Below are positions 1 through 11,099 of a stretch of DNA of 64,000 bases, piece by piece. Position numbers and translations under genes: made by a program. Every line of letters starts with the position of its first letter. Position 1 is the first letter of the stretch. Location: assembly GCA_001683735.1 (NCBI GenBank), contig LUGG01000011.1:1426001-1490000 (forward strand). Reading direction: 5' to 3'. Source of the DNA: Grifola frondosa (lineage: Eukaryota; Basidiomycota; Agaricomycetes; Polyporales; Grifolaceae). The notes beneath the pieces were generated by a model that did not search any database, was not told where the DNA came from, and was given only the letters and a program-made list of their open reading frames with translations.

Positions 1-600
1 TATCGGGACTTCTGAGAAGAACGACTGTCTTCCACGGACAGGCTAGCTAGCGAGCCTAGGTCTGACCGAACACCAGAACGCCGTACCCGCCATGTGACCC
101 TCGTCCGGATGACTGGAGAAGCCGTCAAAAATAACCATAAATTCGGCACACATGCTCTCCCGCTATCAGCCACTAGTGTTTATAAACATGTTCATATAAG
201 ATCCCATGTTCAAGGTCTACGGAAGTTACTATAAGAAAGATTACCAGGTTTTGCTATTCAATGTCTCCGCAGACTGTCTTTTGTCGATTCCGAAATGGCT
301 TTGCAAACGGGCTACTAAGCAAAGCCTTATACAGCTCAGCATGTCCTGACCACCGTCTCACAGCGCAGTTTTGGGGGTCCCTCACACCTTCCTGTGTCCG
401 CAGTGCTAATGATCATCAGAGTCGCGGTTGAGGTCGGCATCACTGGGGACGTCGGCAAACTTAGAAACGTTCCAAAAGCAGTAGCTACTGGCGCGACCTG
501 GAGAAAACTTCGAACACCACACGAACGCCACACGAACGTTGGACATTGCGCCCATACTATTCCTCCCACGATCGTCACCGTCCTCTATCAGAATCTGTTC
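1..600. other. No recognisable gene
   Basis: No reading frame here resembles a family I know. The last 100 bases, around 540-600, match the sequence upstream of the glutathione synthetase copy at 21.4 kb, so they are the duplicated promoter of the fragment that follows. Confidence 0.4.
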
Positions 601-601
601 T

Positions 602-1706
602 TTGTCGCCTGCGCTCGTCCCATGACATTCGTTCACGAGCGGCCTTCTTCACTTGCAGACGCGCAGCTCGAAGCTCTCACTTTGCTTGCTACCATATATG
701 CCTTGTCTCACGGTCTCATCTATCTCGTCGTCGCTGCTGTCCCGGACCGGCCTCTTGTTCCGACAGCTGTCATCTATGCCCATTGGCCCTCTTCTTCGCC
801 CTCTTTTCCAGCTCACTAGGCGGCTGCGGAGCACTTACAATTGCAAATTGCTCTACTCGCGCATTGCTTTGGACGAGCAGTTCTTGGATCGTGTCATGGG
901 CGAGCTGGAGAGCGTAGGGAGGGTCAACGAGTCCACAGGACAATTTGGAGGAGATGGACGATGCTACGCGATGAGGGCATCGAGCAGGTAAGATCCGGCC
1001 CGCTGCATCGCTTTCCAACTGTCGTAATACTATTATCTAGACTTTCCATCTCGGTTTCTTTAGATCGGACTATCTGCTATAGGCGCTAAGCCATGACCGG
1101 TTGACTAGCCGGTAGTATCTTTGAAGTAGGTCCAGTTTAATACCATCTCATCGTCCTTTGGAGCACTCTCCGAGCGGATCGCGGGTCTTCACAAGTACGC
1201 TGCTCGTTCGTATTTGATATTCGCGCCGTCAACATCTGACAGCAGCCATCCAGGTATCTTTGTGATTCGACACCATGTTGAAACACGTCCCTTCTACTGA
1301 AAAGCGAGAATCTCCCTCCGAATAACACTATCGCTGGCTTTGCAGAAGGCCTCGCTACAGCGCACAAGGCGTACAACACACCCCAGTATGTTTTCCCCGC
1401 TCAATTTCACCTCAGCTAAAAATACACCAGCACACATATCCTTTTCGTCGTCCAAGACGGCGAGAGAAACGTGTTTGACCAGCGTTGGTTCGAATACGAG
1501 ATTCTAGAAAAGTACGTTAAGCACACAGCCGCCAAATTCCACCCGCTCGTCGTCCGCCAGACGTTCGGCTAGCTCGCTTCCTCCGCCTCTATCGACTCGC
1601 ACTCCCGCGTCCTGCCTGTCACCCCACCGTCCGGTCTCTACGTGCCGCCCCTTGAGACCTCCCTCGTCTACTTCCACGCGGACCACATACTGGCCGACTA
1701 CCCCAC
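602..1706 (+). pseudogene. Glutathione synthetase copy 1, 5' part only, joined to F-box sequence
   Basis: The segment follows the exon order of the best copy at 21.5 kb. It begins near an ATG at 620 and contains the LDEQFLDRVMGE block (about 860-905). The segment around 1320-1370, reading TIAGFAEGLA-like, is in frame here but broken in the best copy. The block around the EKY exon end (about 1510) is followed by a normal-looking intron. After that acceptor, a CAG codon has become TAG at about 1570. Homology stops near 1706, where the sequence switches without a gap to F-box coding sequence. The family is the eukaryotic ATP-dependent ligase joining gamma-glutamylcysteine and glycine. No C-terminal ATP-grasp half is present, so this is a dead fragment, though useful for judging lesions in the other copies. 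Confidence 0.8.
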
Positions 1707-2290
1707 GGTTACAGACTTTGCCTGACGTGTCAAATTCGTTGCGTGAGGGTTTTTGATGCGGATCCCTGTACACATGGCATGGTGGTCTACATCCTATGCG
1801 ACTCCCGTCCATCCCATGTCTATATTGTACTCAATCGTAATTTCCATGTGCCTTATGCCTTCCGGGTGAAGTGGCGACGCAGTTGACGTATTTGTGATGC
1901 ACGATCAACCTCGCGTACTTCAATGGGAATCCCAACGGCCTAGTAAGTGCGGCATATTACACTTTCAGGACGCCTGTTGCTGATACTACAGTGTGATTCA
2001 TAGGATACGTTTCATGTATTGTTGCAGCGCTCGCCACTCACCCATTTCATGCTCGAGGAGTCTATGCAAACAGCAGTCGAATCACGGAAGGTGTGATGCT
2101 CGTCCGACAATTTCTCCCGGAAGCATCTGCTTCCCAAATTATCGCATCACATCCACCTATTCGCTACATCGCCATTGGAATTTATTACGCCAAGCCACTT
2201 TTCTGAAAAGTCCTGACCACGGAGAGCGGCGAAGTTGTTGTAGACAAGGCACCATAAGAGAATGTCTCGGTGGTTATGGATCTTTGAAGC
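1707..2290 (+). pseudogene. F-box protein fragment, C-terminal third
   Basis: From 1707 the sequence aligns with the 3' third of the F-box genes at 8.9-10.5, 23.4-24.9 and 25.9-27.4 kb. It keeps the DSRPSH block, the LPDEVAARL block (mutated) and the LQRSPLTH block, and also the last intron (starting near 1960, acceptor near 2006). Several frameshifts and stops interrupt it. It carries the same 3' flank as the intact copies. Because it begins at the junction with glutathione synthetase, no F-box motif is present and it cannot encode a functional protein. Confidence 0.78.
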
Positions 2291-2699
2291 ATTATTCGAA
2301 CAGGGAGCATGCCATCATTTCTTTGATACCAAACTCTGAAATTGAGAGGTCCAATTTTGGTCATCTCAATGTTTTTATGGTGCTCCGCGGCATTAATATC
2401 ATCTGATTATATAGCTGCAGTTAGAGGATCTTGAGGTAAAATAAACTGTTATGCGTTGCGGACATTGTCTCGAAATAATCACTTGCCTCACTTGAGTGAT
2501 AAGCAGTTAGTCCGCAACATTTTACGGAGGATAGCTGAGCAAATAACAAGTGTGCTTCCGGGACATCTCAGTTCACTGTCGAGGTATACATTAACCATCC
2601 TCAATTTAGGTATCGGCGGGGTCAATGACTGCCACGTTGCGTTATATCGTATACTGGTTTCGCTCAGCATGAATCTCGGTTACATGCGGTAGGCCAGCA

Positions 2700-3850
2700 A
2701 TTACATCTCGGTTTGTGCTACGTACGCGGCTGCAAGCGCAAGAGCGCCTCCGTGCCACTCTCCGGTTGCGCGGGTTGCAGCTGTGCGCCGAGGATCGCGT
2801 CGGGCGCAGGGAGGGGGGGGGGGGGGTTGAGTCGTCCGCGTCGACAGCCGGAATGGCGGGCTCGGAGTCGTGTCTTCGAGGGAAGGCGCATGTGTCGACT
2901 GCACCAAGTAGTTCCCGACGCCCTGCGGCCGTATTATGAGCTCCATCGCGATCCGCGCCCCGTGCTCCTGCGGCAGGAGGCTCTCGAGGAACGGCGAGAT
3001 TGCATCCTTGTATCCCGCCCTAGCGCTGTAGCTTCACCACGAGCCCCGCCGCCCGCGCCCACGCACGGCTGGCCCACCTTCTGGTGGACGACGTGGATGG
3101 AGTATCTGGATGCGATTTTAGCGGGTGGAATTTGGCGGCGTCGTGCTTACCGTACTTTCTAGAAGCTCATATTCGAACCAACGCTGGTCAAACACGTTTC
3201 TCTCACCGTCCTGGACGACAAAAAGAATAGGAACGCTGGCGTATTTTTAGCTGAGGCAAGATCGAGTGGGGAGAACATACTGGGGTACATAGTATGCTTT
3301 ATGCGCGGTAGCGAGACTTTCTGCTAAGCCCGCGATGGTGTCATTGAGAGGTATATTCCCGCTCTTTAGCAGAGGGGACGTGTTGTAATATTGTGTCTAG
3401 TCGCAGAGATACCTGGATGGCTACTCTCAGATGTTGACGGTGCGAATATCAAATACGAGTGGAGTCTTACCCGTTCGATACCCGCGTCGCGCAGCGGCTT
3501 CCATCTCCTCCAAAGCTGTCCTATGAATTCGTTGACCCTCCTTACGCCCTCCAGCCTGCCCATGACGCGATCCAAGAACTGCTCGTCCAAAGCTACGCGC
3601 GAATAGAGCACATTGTAAGTGCGCTGCAGCCGCCTAGCGAGCTGGGAAAGAAGAGGGCGAGGGAATGGGGACGGGAAGAGGGCCAATGGAGCATGGATGA
3701 TGGCAGAGGAGGCCGGGTAGCAGCGACGGGGAGATAGACAAGACCGTGAGACAAGGCATCTGTCATGGGAAGCAACGTGAGAGCTTGGAGCTGCGCATCT
3801 GCAAGTGATGCAGGCCACTCATGAACTTGAGACGAGCGCACCTAGGAGGA
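2700..3850 (-). pseudogene. Glutathione synthetase copy 2, degenerate, reverse strand
   Basis: On the minus strand the N-terminal exon is recognisable from about 3840 to 3470: the ALTLL region, the ALFPSPFPRPL-like block, LDEQFLDRVM and the WRRWKPLRDAGIE-like block. Its C-terminal part survives as MELIIRP...GNYLV near 2946-2890. After that the sequence departs from the expected synthetase C terminus and continues as a proline/arginine-rich frame ending in AAAYVAQ. Frameshifts separate the pieces. A run of 14 G interrupts the tail at about 2813-2826. It pairs with the copy at 7190-8512, which shares the same odd tail, so the altered 3' end predates the inversion. Confidence 0.75.
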
Positions 3851-4400
3851 GGAGGAGGAGTGTAAATTTGGCCAAATCCCAGTGAATAGATAAAATTGCC
3901 GCGCGCTCCACGACACTATGCACGTACTGACGACCACGACCACTGCTTAGATAACCACTACGTGACTACGTACACCCTGACAGACCCTGACCCGCCATCT
4001 CAATCGAACTCATCCCTGTATCAGCTCTCTCACACTGGCGGACCAGTGCAGGAGTCGGAGTGATGGCCGTGGGAGGAATATGTTACAAACGTTGAACGTT
4101 CTTGTACACCGGACTACCGCCGCGCGTCGATTTCTTCTGACCCATCATTCCGATCGATGTTCATTGTCCTGCAGAGCAGCCTAGAGCGGCAAAGAAGCTG
4201 CTGTGAGCAGCGCTTCCGGCTCATTGTCTCACGTAGCGTAACTCCGGGGGCCTACGCGAGTTCGGAGTAGAGATGAACCTTCTGCGACTAGCAGGCGCTT
4301 TGACTCAGCGGGTGGTCCCGTAACTGCGCCTTTATGATAACATAGCATCGTTTTACAGTATTAGAGGTATGTGTGGAAAGAAATGGCGTAGATACTTTTT
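3851..4400. other. Intergenic, no gene seen
   Basis: No coding family, tRNA-like or repeat structure was recognised. The segment separates two duplicated blocks. Confidence 0.35.
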
Positions 4401-5017
4401 TTGTGCGGACATTGGGGTAACGATAGTAAACCACCACAAATCGGATGCTATACGACTACCCGTGCACTATTTATCCCCGCCCGCCAGTTGTGGGCTGACA
4501 TAGCGCCTGTTCAAAAACAGAGCACAGAGTGTGTTCTGAAATCAAGCTATCAAGAGATGGAAGGAAAAGCGGTGTCAGACGCAGGCACGGGGTGCACTGA
4601 GCAAGTGCACTCACCGTTGTCTACGGCATTAGTATCCGGAGACAGGCCGTGCAGAGTATTCGCTTCTCGCCCGCAGTGTATCATGCGACAGGCAGTGCTA
4701 GGAACTGCTCTCAGAAGAAACGGCACCGCATTGTGGACATATGACCCAAACAGTTGGACGATATGTGTCTTGACAGTAGGGTGCGCAGGAAGTCGAAGCT
4801 CACAGATGCGTTGTGATGATCAAAGACTCAGCCCACGTATCGCCGGCAGAGAAACGAGAAGGGTTATGCTTCGAAGTGTATAACGGAATAAGAAATATGG
4901 AACCTGAACTTTAAGGTTCGACGATTTATGGCGTCTCCATGCGGCGAAAGCCGCAGACCCCTTGGCATAAAAGTACGGTAAGCACCCTCGCACTTCAAGC
5001 CCACTATCGCTTCTGAA

Positions 5018-5903
5018 ATGACTCTGAGCTTCGATATTTTTGGCGCCGTTACAGGAGCAATGGGACTCATCGGAATCATACCGCTATTTTACTCCCTAAT
5101 CATCTCCCAGCTGCCGTCTCGTAAATTGAAGGTCCTCGACGAGACATTACTCGAGACCGACAATTTATGGCACTCCGTCATCGAGGAGGCACTCTTCGTC
5201 GAAAGCCATTTTGTCCAAGAGGTCACTGGGAAATTGGATCTGTGAGTACTTTCATTTCTCATTCAATAATTTATGGTGATTAACTCACCTGGTTGTTCAG
5301 TTTGCGTCGTCGAACAAACGAAATCAGGACAGAGACTCACTGTGCAGGAACCATTTCCCAAGAATGCCTGGCTGGCGTCTCGGGCTTGTCGTGGAGAATT
5401 GGGCGAATGTGTGGAGAAGTGAGCCGGCTACGCACTTACATCTCGGTAAGTACCATTGCATCAACATCGCTCAGGCGAGAATTGACTCTATCATGCAGTC
5501 TGCTGCTGTGAAGGAACGGAAGAGAGTTGAGCGTGAAGCTCAACACCTTGCGGCGTCAACTACCAAGGCTACCAAGGTGGCAGAGAATGTGCCGCACAAT
5601 CGACGTAAGTACTGAATAAATTTCAAGTGAACACATAATTCACCTACGAAAGTAGCAGCGCGCCGTATCTCCTCCTGGGAGGCTGCGCAATCAGTCCTAG
5701 AAAATCGCTTTGGAATCAGCAGAGCCAGAAGAACGCATACCAATTTTCATAGCCGTGACACCGACTCTTCCGGTGCATCCTCATCAAATGGACCCATTGA
5801 AACACCAACTCGGGGCGACGGTGAATTGAATGCGCCGCTGCCGCAAGCCACTGCTAGAGCCATTCGGATTCCGTGTATAACGCGGCGTGCCTCTAAAGGA
5901 TGA
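5018..5903 (+). CDS. Small protein with hydrophobic N-terminal helix and coiled coil, function unknown
   Basis: Four exons fit: 5018-5241, 5301-5445, 5499-5604 and a last exon from 5653 (or 5656, since the acceptor is a tandem AAGTAG) to TGA at 5903. All junctions have GT-AG ends and the frame stays open for about 245 residues. Residues 5-35 (FDIFGAVTGAM...) form a hydrophobic segment with small residues, like an amphipathic or membrane-inserting helix. Residues 40-140 look helical and charged. The tail is Ser/Thr/Arg-rich and probably disordered. I do not recognise a named family. The layout resembles fungal HeLo-like or STAND-associated N-terminal domains, but this is an architectural impression only. 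Arguments that the gene is real are the intact reading frame across three introns and a second copy at 19595-20482 with mostly conservative changes. Confidence 0.72.
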
Positions 5904-6029
5904 TCAGTGGTCCGACAATCAAATTTCGTCTTTTAGCGGTTGATATTGGATGAAGGTTTATGGAGGCTGTGTATGCCCAGAATCAGCATGTTGTAACAGT
6001 AGAATAGTACGATTCCTACGCAGTTATGA

Positions 6030-6520
6030 AGGGAAATTGAGAGATGGCTATCGACGGGGCACGGCTGCATGTTACGTTCAAAAGCAGTGGTTTCCCATAC
6101 CTTGCCATGCAACATAGACAGCCTGATCTTGGAAAGCCCCGACATAACTGGCATCGAGACGCCCTATCGCTACGGCTATGTCACTTTTATGGTGTCGGCC
6201 GCCAGCAGCTCACGAGTGGATCCCCGGTGTCGTCATCGACCACGCAGATGTCCTTGAGTCCCTGGACGCCAAAGACAACATCCTCGAGTACAACACGCTC
6301 GACCAAGTACTGCACGATAGCGCTCGCGCGTGCCCCTCTGTGCGCCAGTAACGCCGCTTCTGAAGGTGCCAACTGGTCCGTGCACACAAAACGACCTGCC
6401 GCTCGCTCAACGCCGCCAGCGCAGTCATGGTCAAGCCGCAGTACCATGTGAAAGGCTCGACGATATCCTTCACGTCGCTGCGCCTACGACGTCACGCGAC
6501 GTCCGAGACACACGTACCGT
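6030..6520 (+). pseudogene. Ankyrin-MYND gene copy A, internally deleted
   Basis: Plus-strand sequence matches the copies at 18.5-19.5 and 27.9-29.4 kb. The PDITGIETPYRYGY-like stretch lies at about 6130-6180. At about 6300 the sequence jumps directly to the intron and second half of the MYND finger (GANWS...H, about 6370-6400), followed by the region matching QTISLVDV. The ankyrin repeats and the first MYND cysteines are missing. Frames are broken throughout, so this is a relic carried with the left duplication arm. Confidence 0.7.
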
Positions 6521-7189
6521 AAATGATATCGTCTTCCACATTTCGTGCACCGTAATTTAAGATTGGACTAGCATGATAATCCAGTGCATAAACCATGCCG
6601 CTTGAGGTGACTGTTGGATTACTGTGATAGGCAGAGTGTGCATTGTTTAAATCGATGCAGGAACTCCATAAACTGTATGATATCTTAGCAAGAATATGAT
6701 TATGAGATAACGCGTGCAAAACACCAGGAAGACAGTGTCACAAGGTGACCCGGAGTTGGGGCGGTATAGGAGAGACTCACCACGCTCGCCTTTCGAATTG
6801 AAATCAGCGAACCCAGCGCTGGCGTACGCTGGGAAGTTGGCCCGTAATGCAAATCACCACACGTGCAAAAATGACGAATGTTCAGAGTCTAGCTGTCTGT
6901 AGTTCTCGCCGACGGGCACGGCATCATTCATTGTTGACAGATCAGTCCCAGCGGGACAGGATGGGCAAATGCATTCGTGAGCCTCTGTCTACTTCCCGCC
7001 GTGATTGGACTCAAATCAAATTCGATACGCACCTCATCAATCATTCCGCAGCGTTGTTCAGCGTTGTTCAGCCTCTCCGGATCGGAAGAAATCCATAGTC
7101 GGCGATAGTTCGCTGCATGAACGCCGTCAAACATATAGCATCTGGCTCCGGAACGTAACTTGTTAGCGTAAAGTTAGCGTTGCAACCTC
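6521..7189. other. Intergenic, no gene seen
   Basis: Only short unconvincing frames occur. A 10-base direct tandem (GCGTTGTTCA twice, about 7051-7070) is present. The last bases, about 7185 onward, are the duplicated upstream region of the next glutathione synthetase fragment. Confidence 0.35.
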
Positions 7190-8512
7190 CTTCATATTTA
7201 TTCCTCCCACGGTTGTCCTCCATCGGCGTCTTTTTCTTTGTCGCCTACGCTCGTCCACGGCGTTCGTTCATGAATGGCCTCCATCACTTTCAGATGCGCA
7301 GCTCCAAGCTCTCACTTTGCTTGCTACCACATATACCTTGTCTCACGGTCTCGTCTATCTCCCCGTCGCTGCTGTCCAGCCTCCTGTTCCGACAGCTGTC
7401 ATCCATGCTTCATTGGTCCTCTTCCCGTCGCCATTCCCCCGCCCTCTTTCCAGATCGCTAGATGGCTGCAGAGCACTTACAATGTGCTCTAATCGTGCAT
7501 AGCTTTGGACGAGCAGTTCTTGGATCACGTCATGGGCGAGCTGGAGGGCGTAGGGAGGGTCGACGAGTTCACAGGACGGCTTTGGAATCGAACAGGTAAG
7601 ACCTATGCCGTTGCATCGCTTTCCGACTACCATAATACTATTATCTAGATATTCGATCTCGGTCTGTTTAGATCGGACTATCTGCTACATGCGCCGAGCG
7701 ATGACCAGCCGATATCTCTGAAGCAGGTAGAATTAAACACCATTTCCTCATCCTTTCGAGCACTCTCTGAGCAGGTAGCAAGTTTGCACAAGTACGTCGT
7801 TCAGTCCGCTTGGAATCCGCACCGTCGTCGTCTGAGAGCAGCCATCGAGGTACCTGTGCGACTCGACACAATATTGTAACACATCCCCTCTGTTAAAGAG
7901 CGAGAATATACCTTCGAATAACACTATCATGGGCTACCGTGCACAAACACCCGCTCGATTTCGCCTCAGCTAAAAATATACCAGCGCCCATACCCGTTTC
8001 GTCGTCCAAGATGACTAGAGAAACGTGCTCGATCAGCGTTGGCTCGAGTACGAACTTTTCGAAAAGTGCGTTAACCACGCCGCCGCTGAATTTCACCCGC
8101 TAAAATCGCATCTAGACACTCCATCCACGTCGTCTGCCAGAAGTTGAGCCAGCCGTGCGCGGGCGCGGGGGGGGCGGCTCGTGGTGAAGCCACAGCGCGA
8201 GAGCAGGGGGGATAACGTGTACAAGGACGCAATCCCGTCGTTCCTCAAGAGCCTCCTGCCACAAAAGACGTGGACTTGGATCGCGATGGAGCTCGTAGTA
8301 CCGCCGGAGGGCCTCGGAAACTACTCGGTGTGGTCGACTTCCTTCGAAGACGCGACGGAACCTGCTGTCCCGGCTGCCGACGCGGACGACCCAACCGTCC
8401 CCATCCCCGCGCCCGACGCGATCCTCTGCGCACGTCTGTAACCTGCGCACTTGGGGAGTGGCATGGAGGCGCTGTTGCGCTTGCAGCCGCGTACGTAGCA
8501 CAAAACGAGATG
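7190..8512 (+). pseudogene. Glutathione synthetase copy 3, degenerate
   Basis: The N-terminal exon (about 7270-7590) retains the LDEQFLDHVMGELEGV block. The block around FRSDYLLH and LKQVEFNT is recognisable at 7670-7750 with changes. The ATP-grasp region KPQRE(S)RGDNVYKDAIPSFL is in frame at about 8185-8260, followed by MELVVPPEGLGNY. It then diverges into an Ala/Asp/Pro-rich tail like copy 2 instead of the usual GIFGW...GVAAGF ending. Several frameshifts separate the blocks and the middle of the enzyme is missing or scrambled. It lies in convergent orientation with the F-box gene at 8950-10480 and belongs to the inverted duplication with 1707-3850. Confidence 0.75.
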
Positions 8513-9560
8513 TAATTGTTGGTGTCTCGATGTAATTGAAATTCATGCTGAGCGAAACAAGTGTACGATATCGTGTGTACGTGCGGTCATTGACTTCGCC
8601 AGTATCCAAATTAAGGAAGGTTGATGTATGCGCATGTGTGAAAGGCTGTAAACGAATACAGTGAGCTCAGATATCCCGGACACACTTCTTGTTGCGGACT
8701 AACTGCCTATATCAGTCCAATGAAGTAAATAACCATTTCGAGGCAATGTCCGCAATGCAGAACAGTTTATTTTGCCGCACGATCTCCTAATTGTGGGTAT
8801 ATTATCAGATGATATTAATGACGCGGAGCACGTAGAGAAACCTCAGAGTCCAAAGCACAAAAAAAGCTGAAATGACAAACATTCGACCCTTCGCTTTCAG
8901 AATTCGGTATCACAACGATGATGGCATGCCTCCCTGTTCGAATAATGCTTCAAAAATCCAAAAGATCCATAACCACCGAGATATCCTCTTTTGGCGCCTT
9001 GTCTACAACAACTTCGCCGCTCTCCGTGGTCAGCACTTTCCAGAAAAGTGGTTCGGCGTGATTGATTCTAATGGCAATATAGCGAATGGAAGGGTGTGAC
9101 GCGATAATTTTGGATGCAAACACCTCGGGGCGAAATTCTCGGACAAGCCTTACGCTTCCCGTGTTTCTGCTTGTGTCTACATTAAACTGGAGCATGAAGT
9201 GGGTGAGTGGCGAACGCTGCAGCAATAAACGGAACGTATCCTATGAGCCACATCGTAGTATCAGCAACTAACTTTCTGGAGCGTAATGTATGGCACTTAC
9301 GAGGGCGCTAGAGTCCCCATCGAAGTACGCGAGTTCGATCGTGCATCGTAGATAGGTCAATCGCGCCGCCACTTCATCTGGAAGGCAGAGAACACAAGGA
9401 AAAATTTCATAGAGTACAATATGGACATGAGATGGGCGAGAGTCGGATAAGATGTGCGCCACCATCTCGCGAGTACAGGAGTTCACATGAAAGATTTCCA
9501 CGCGATGAATTTGACATGTCAGGCCGAGCTTGTACAAATCGGCCGCCCGTCCTGCGAGTC
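7190..9560. repeat. Inverted segmental duplication, arm 2
   Basis: This is the partner of 1707-3850. It holds glutathione synthetase copy 3, the shared spacer and the 3' third of the intact F-box gene. The spacer at 8516-8949 matches 2291-2700 in reverse, including the TATATAG/ATATTATCAGATGATATTAAT-type 3' flank of the F-box genes. Confidence 0.72.
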
Positions 9561-10480
9561 GATCCAACGATGTCCACCCATCGCCAGCCAGCTGTAGAGA
9601 GCGGTTCAGCTGACGATACTGATGGTCTGCCGCAATCAGGTCATCACCACGATAATTGTTAGAGACAGCAGTGAGGTCGATGAGACTAGGGAAATTTCGT
9701 GCGATAAGTCCTAGTGGAAGGTAATCCAACCCAAAAGTCAAAAGTTTGCGCATTCGCGGAAACAGTAGCTCAGACTGAAATGCGGCACCCCATATGGTGA
9801 GGTCCTCCAGAGTGGTACTGCTGTGATGAAGTAATACAGCGGGATCCGGTCTAATCCCATCGTCGGATCCAAAGAACCTGAGTTCGGCTTTGACGAGCGG
9901 TGACTGCATCTGCGTCACCATTTTGTGCAGAGGGTCCTTCGCCCAGGAAACTGGTCCACCACTCCAAGAGATATAGAACTCTTTAATGGATGTCAGCGAT
10001 GAGCATGCCGTCTGGAGACGATGCTCTGAGCTTAGCAGATCAAAGCAGCTGAGGTGAAGTATCTCCAAACGAGATGCGTGTGTGAGGATTTCGACCAGCT
10101 GATTAACAGATTCGGATGATAGCGGTGGGCCAAATTTTTTGAGGGAGAGCTGACGGAGGAATGGATACCGGAGAGGAGCTTGCGCAACCATGAATGCACA
10201 GAAGGACTCCATTCTCCTCGTACTGTCGAGATCCACGTGAAGGTTCAGCATGTGTCGGACGCCCGCATAATTAAGTGTACGACAAGTGCTCATCACGCGA
10301 ACCAAGTCCTGTCGAGGGAGGAAGGATAATATGGTATATATAACGTCGAAATCAAGGTCCACAGTCGAAGACGGGCTAAAAGATTTGTTTTCAATTCAAC
10401 CAGAAATATCATGCAAGAGACGAAAAGTATTACCCTTCAATCAGAAGACTATCTGGTTCGCGAGGTGTAATTTTTATCAT
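8950..10480 (-). CDS. F-box protein with leucine-rich C-terminal region, intact copy
   Basis: The gene is complement(8950-9240, 9301-10375, 10434-10480) and encodes about 470 residues with no interruption. Exon 1 is a 47-base mini-exon starting at ATG 10480. Its phase-2 junction continues into DLDFDVIYTILSFLP, a clear F-box (DVI..ILSFLP..DLVR.MSTCR.L), at residues 20-60. The rest is leucine-rich, compatible with irregular LRRs for substrate recognition, and ends VVMDLLDF. Intron 2 has a GTAAGT donor at 9300 and an acceptor at 9241. The F-box family binds Skp1 in SCF ubiquitin ligases, and the substrate is unknown. Frames without an ATG at the exon 2 start would be wrong: the true start is in the mini-exon, confirmed by the same arrangement in the copies at 23405 and 25885. 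Confidence 0.85.
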
Positions 10481-11099
10481 GGTTGAGGCCAACAGCGTTA
10501 GAGAACTGACGAACAAGGTTCAGTTGACACGTGACATACATAAATGTGGATTAGAAGTCTGCGAGTACATACTCTGCTCGTCACTTAAATAACCTACTGA
10601 AAAGCCACATAACGCCTGTGATAAATTTTTGCTAGGCACATATTCCATTCAAGCCTGCTGCAGGAGTTTCTGGAAAGGTGACTCATGCAGCCCAGAGTCC
10701 AGCGGTTAAACCATAATCCGGAGATAAGTATCCAAACCTTCGCAGACGTGTCCACGCGGTATTTGCAGAACTCCTACTCAAGCTATTCACTCCAATGTGT
10801 GTCCTCAAATCTGCTGATTCTTTAATATGTAGGGGACACAATGTGAATTCCAAAGCGTGCTGTCTCATTTCAATACTTGGCGAGACAGCATTGCGGTTTG
10901 CTTTTGAATATAGGCTGATCAATTTGCGAGTACAATGTAAGCTGGACATATTTATTCACTGCCGAAATGATGCTACATCCAAATGGTAACAGTTTGCACA
11001 CGGCAGAGATCTTCCTCCATTCAGACTTCAACGCGTTCCATAACATCCTCGGGCACACAAACTATCCTGACTGCTACGCTCGAAGATCTGCAGGACATC
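10481..11099. other. Intergenic, no gene seen
   Basis: No coding family was recognised. The region presumably holds the promoter of the F-box gene on the left and the 3' flank of the degenerate gene on the right. Confidence 0.35.

Larger units (their letters stand above)
1707..3850. repeat. Inverted segmental duplication, arm 1
   Basis: Read in reverse, this segment has glutathione synthetase, then the shared spacer, then an opposed F-box gene. That is the same order as 7190-9560 read forward. Matching landmarks are the synthetase 5' region (3840 against 7260), the GEWHGG-type tail (about 2715-2780 against 8440-8500), the spacer with GTTGCGGACT-like sequence (about 2510 against 8690) and the F-box 3' end. 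The arms are about 2.1-2.4 kb and diverged by many substitutions and indels, so the duplication is not recent. Confidence 0.75.
4400..6520. repeat. Inverted segmental duplication with 18470-20962, left arm
   Basis: Three consecutive stretches occur in the same order on the opposite strand at 20962-18470. They are a spacer around 4500-4740 (shared words such as TGCTAGGAACTGCTC and AGTGCACTCACCG), the small coiled-coil gene at 5018-5903, and ankyrin-MYND sequence at 6030-6520. The left arm keeps an intact small gene but a gutted ankyrin-MYND gene. The right arm has the reverse state, with a longer ankyrin-MYND copy and a damaged small gene. Confidence 0.8.

Noticed and set aside
5446..5474. A 29-base intron in the small coiled-coil gene
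   Set aside because: Too short for this lineage. A 53-base intron ending at 5498, with a branch-like TTGAC, keeps the same frame and was chosen.
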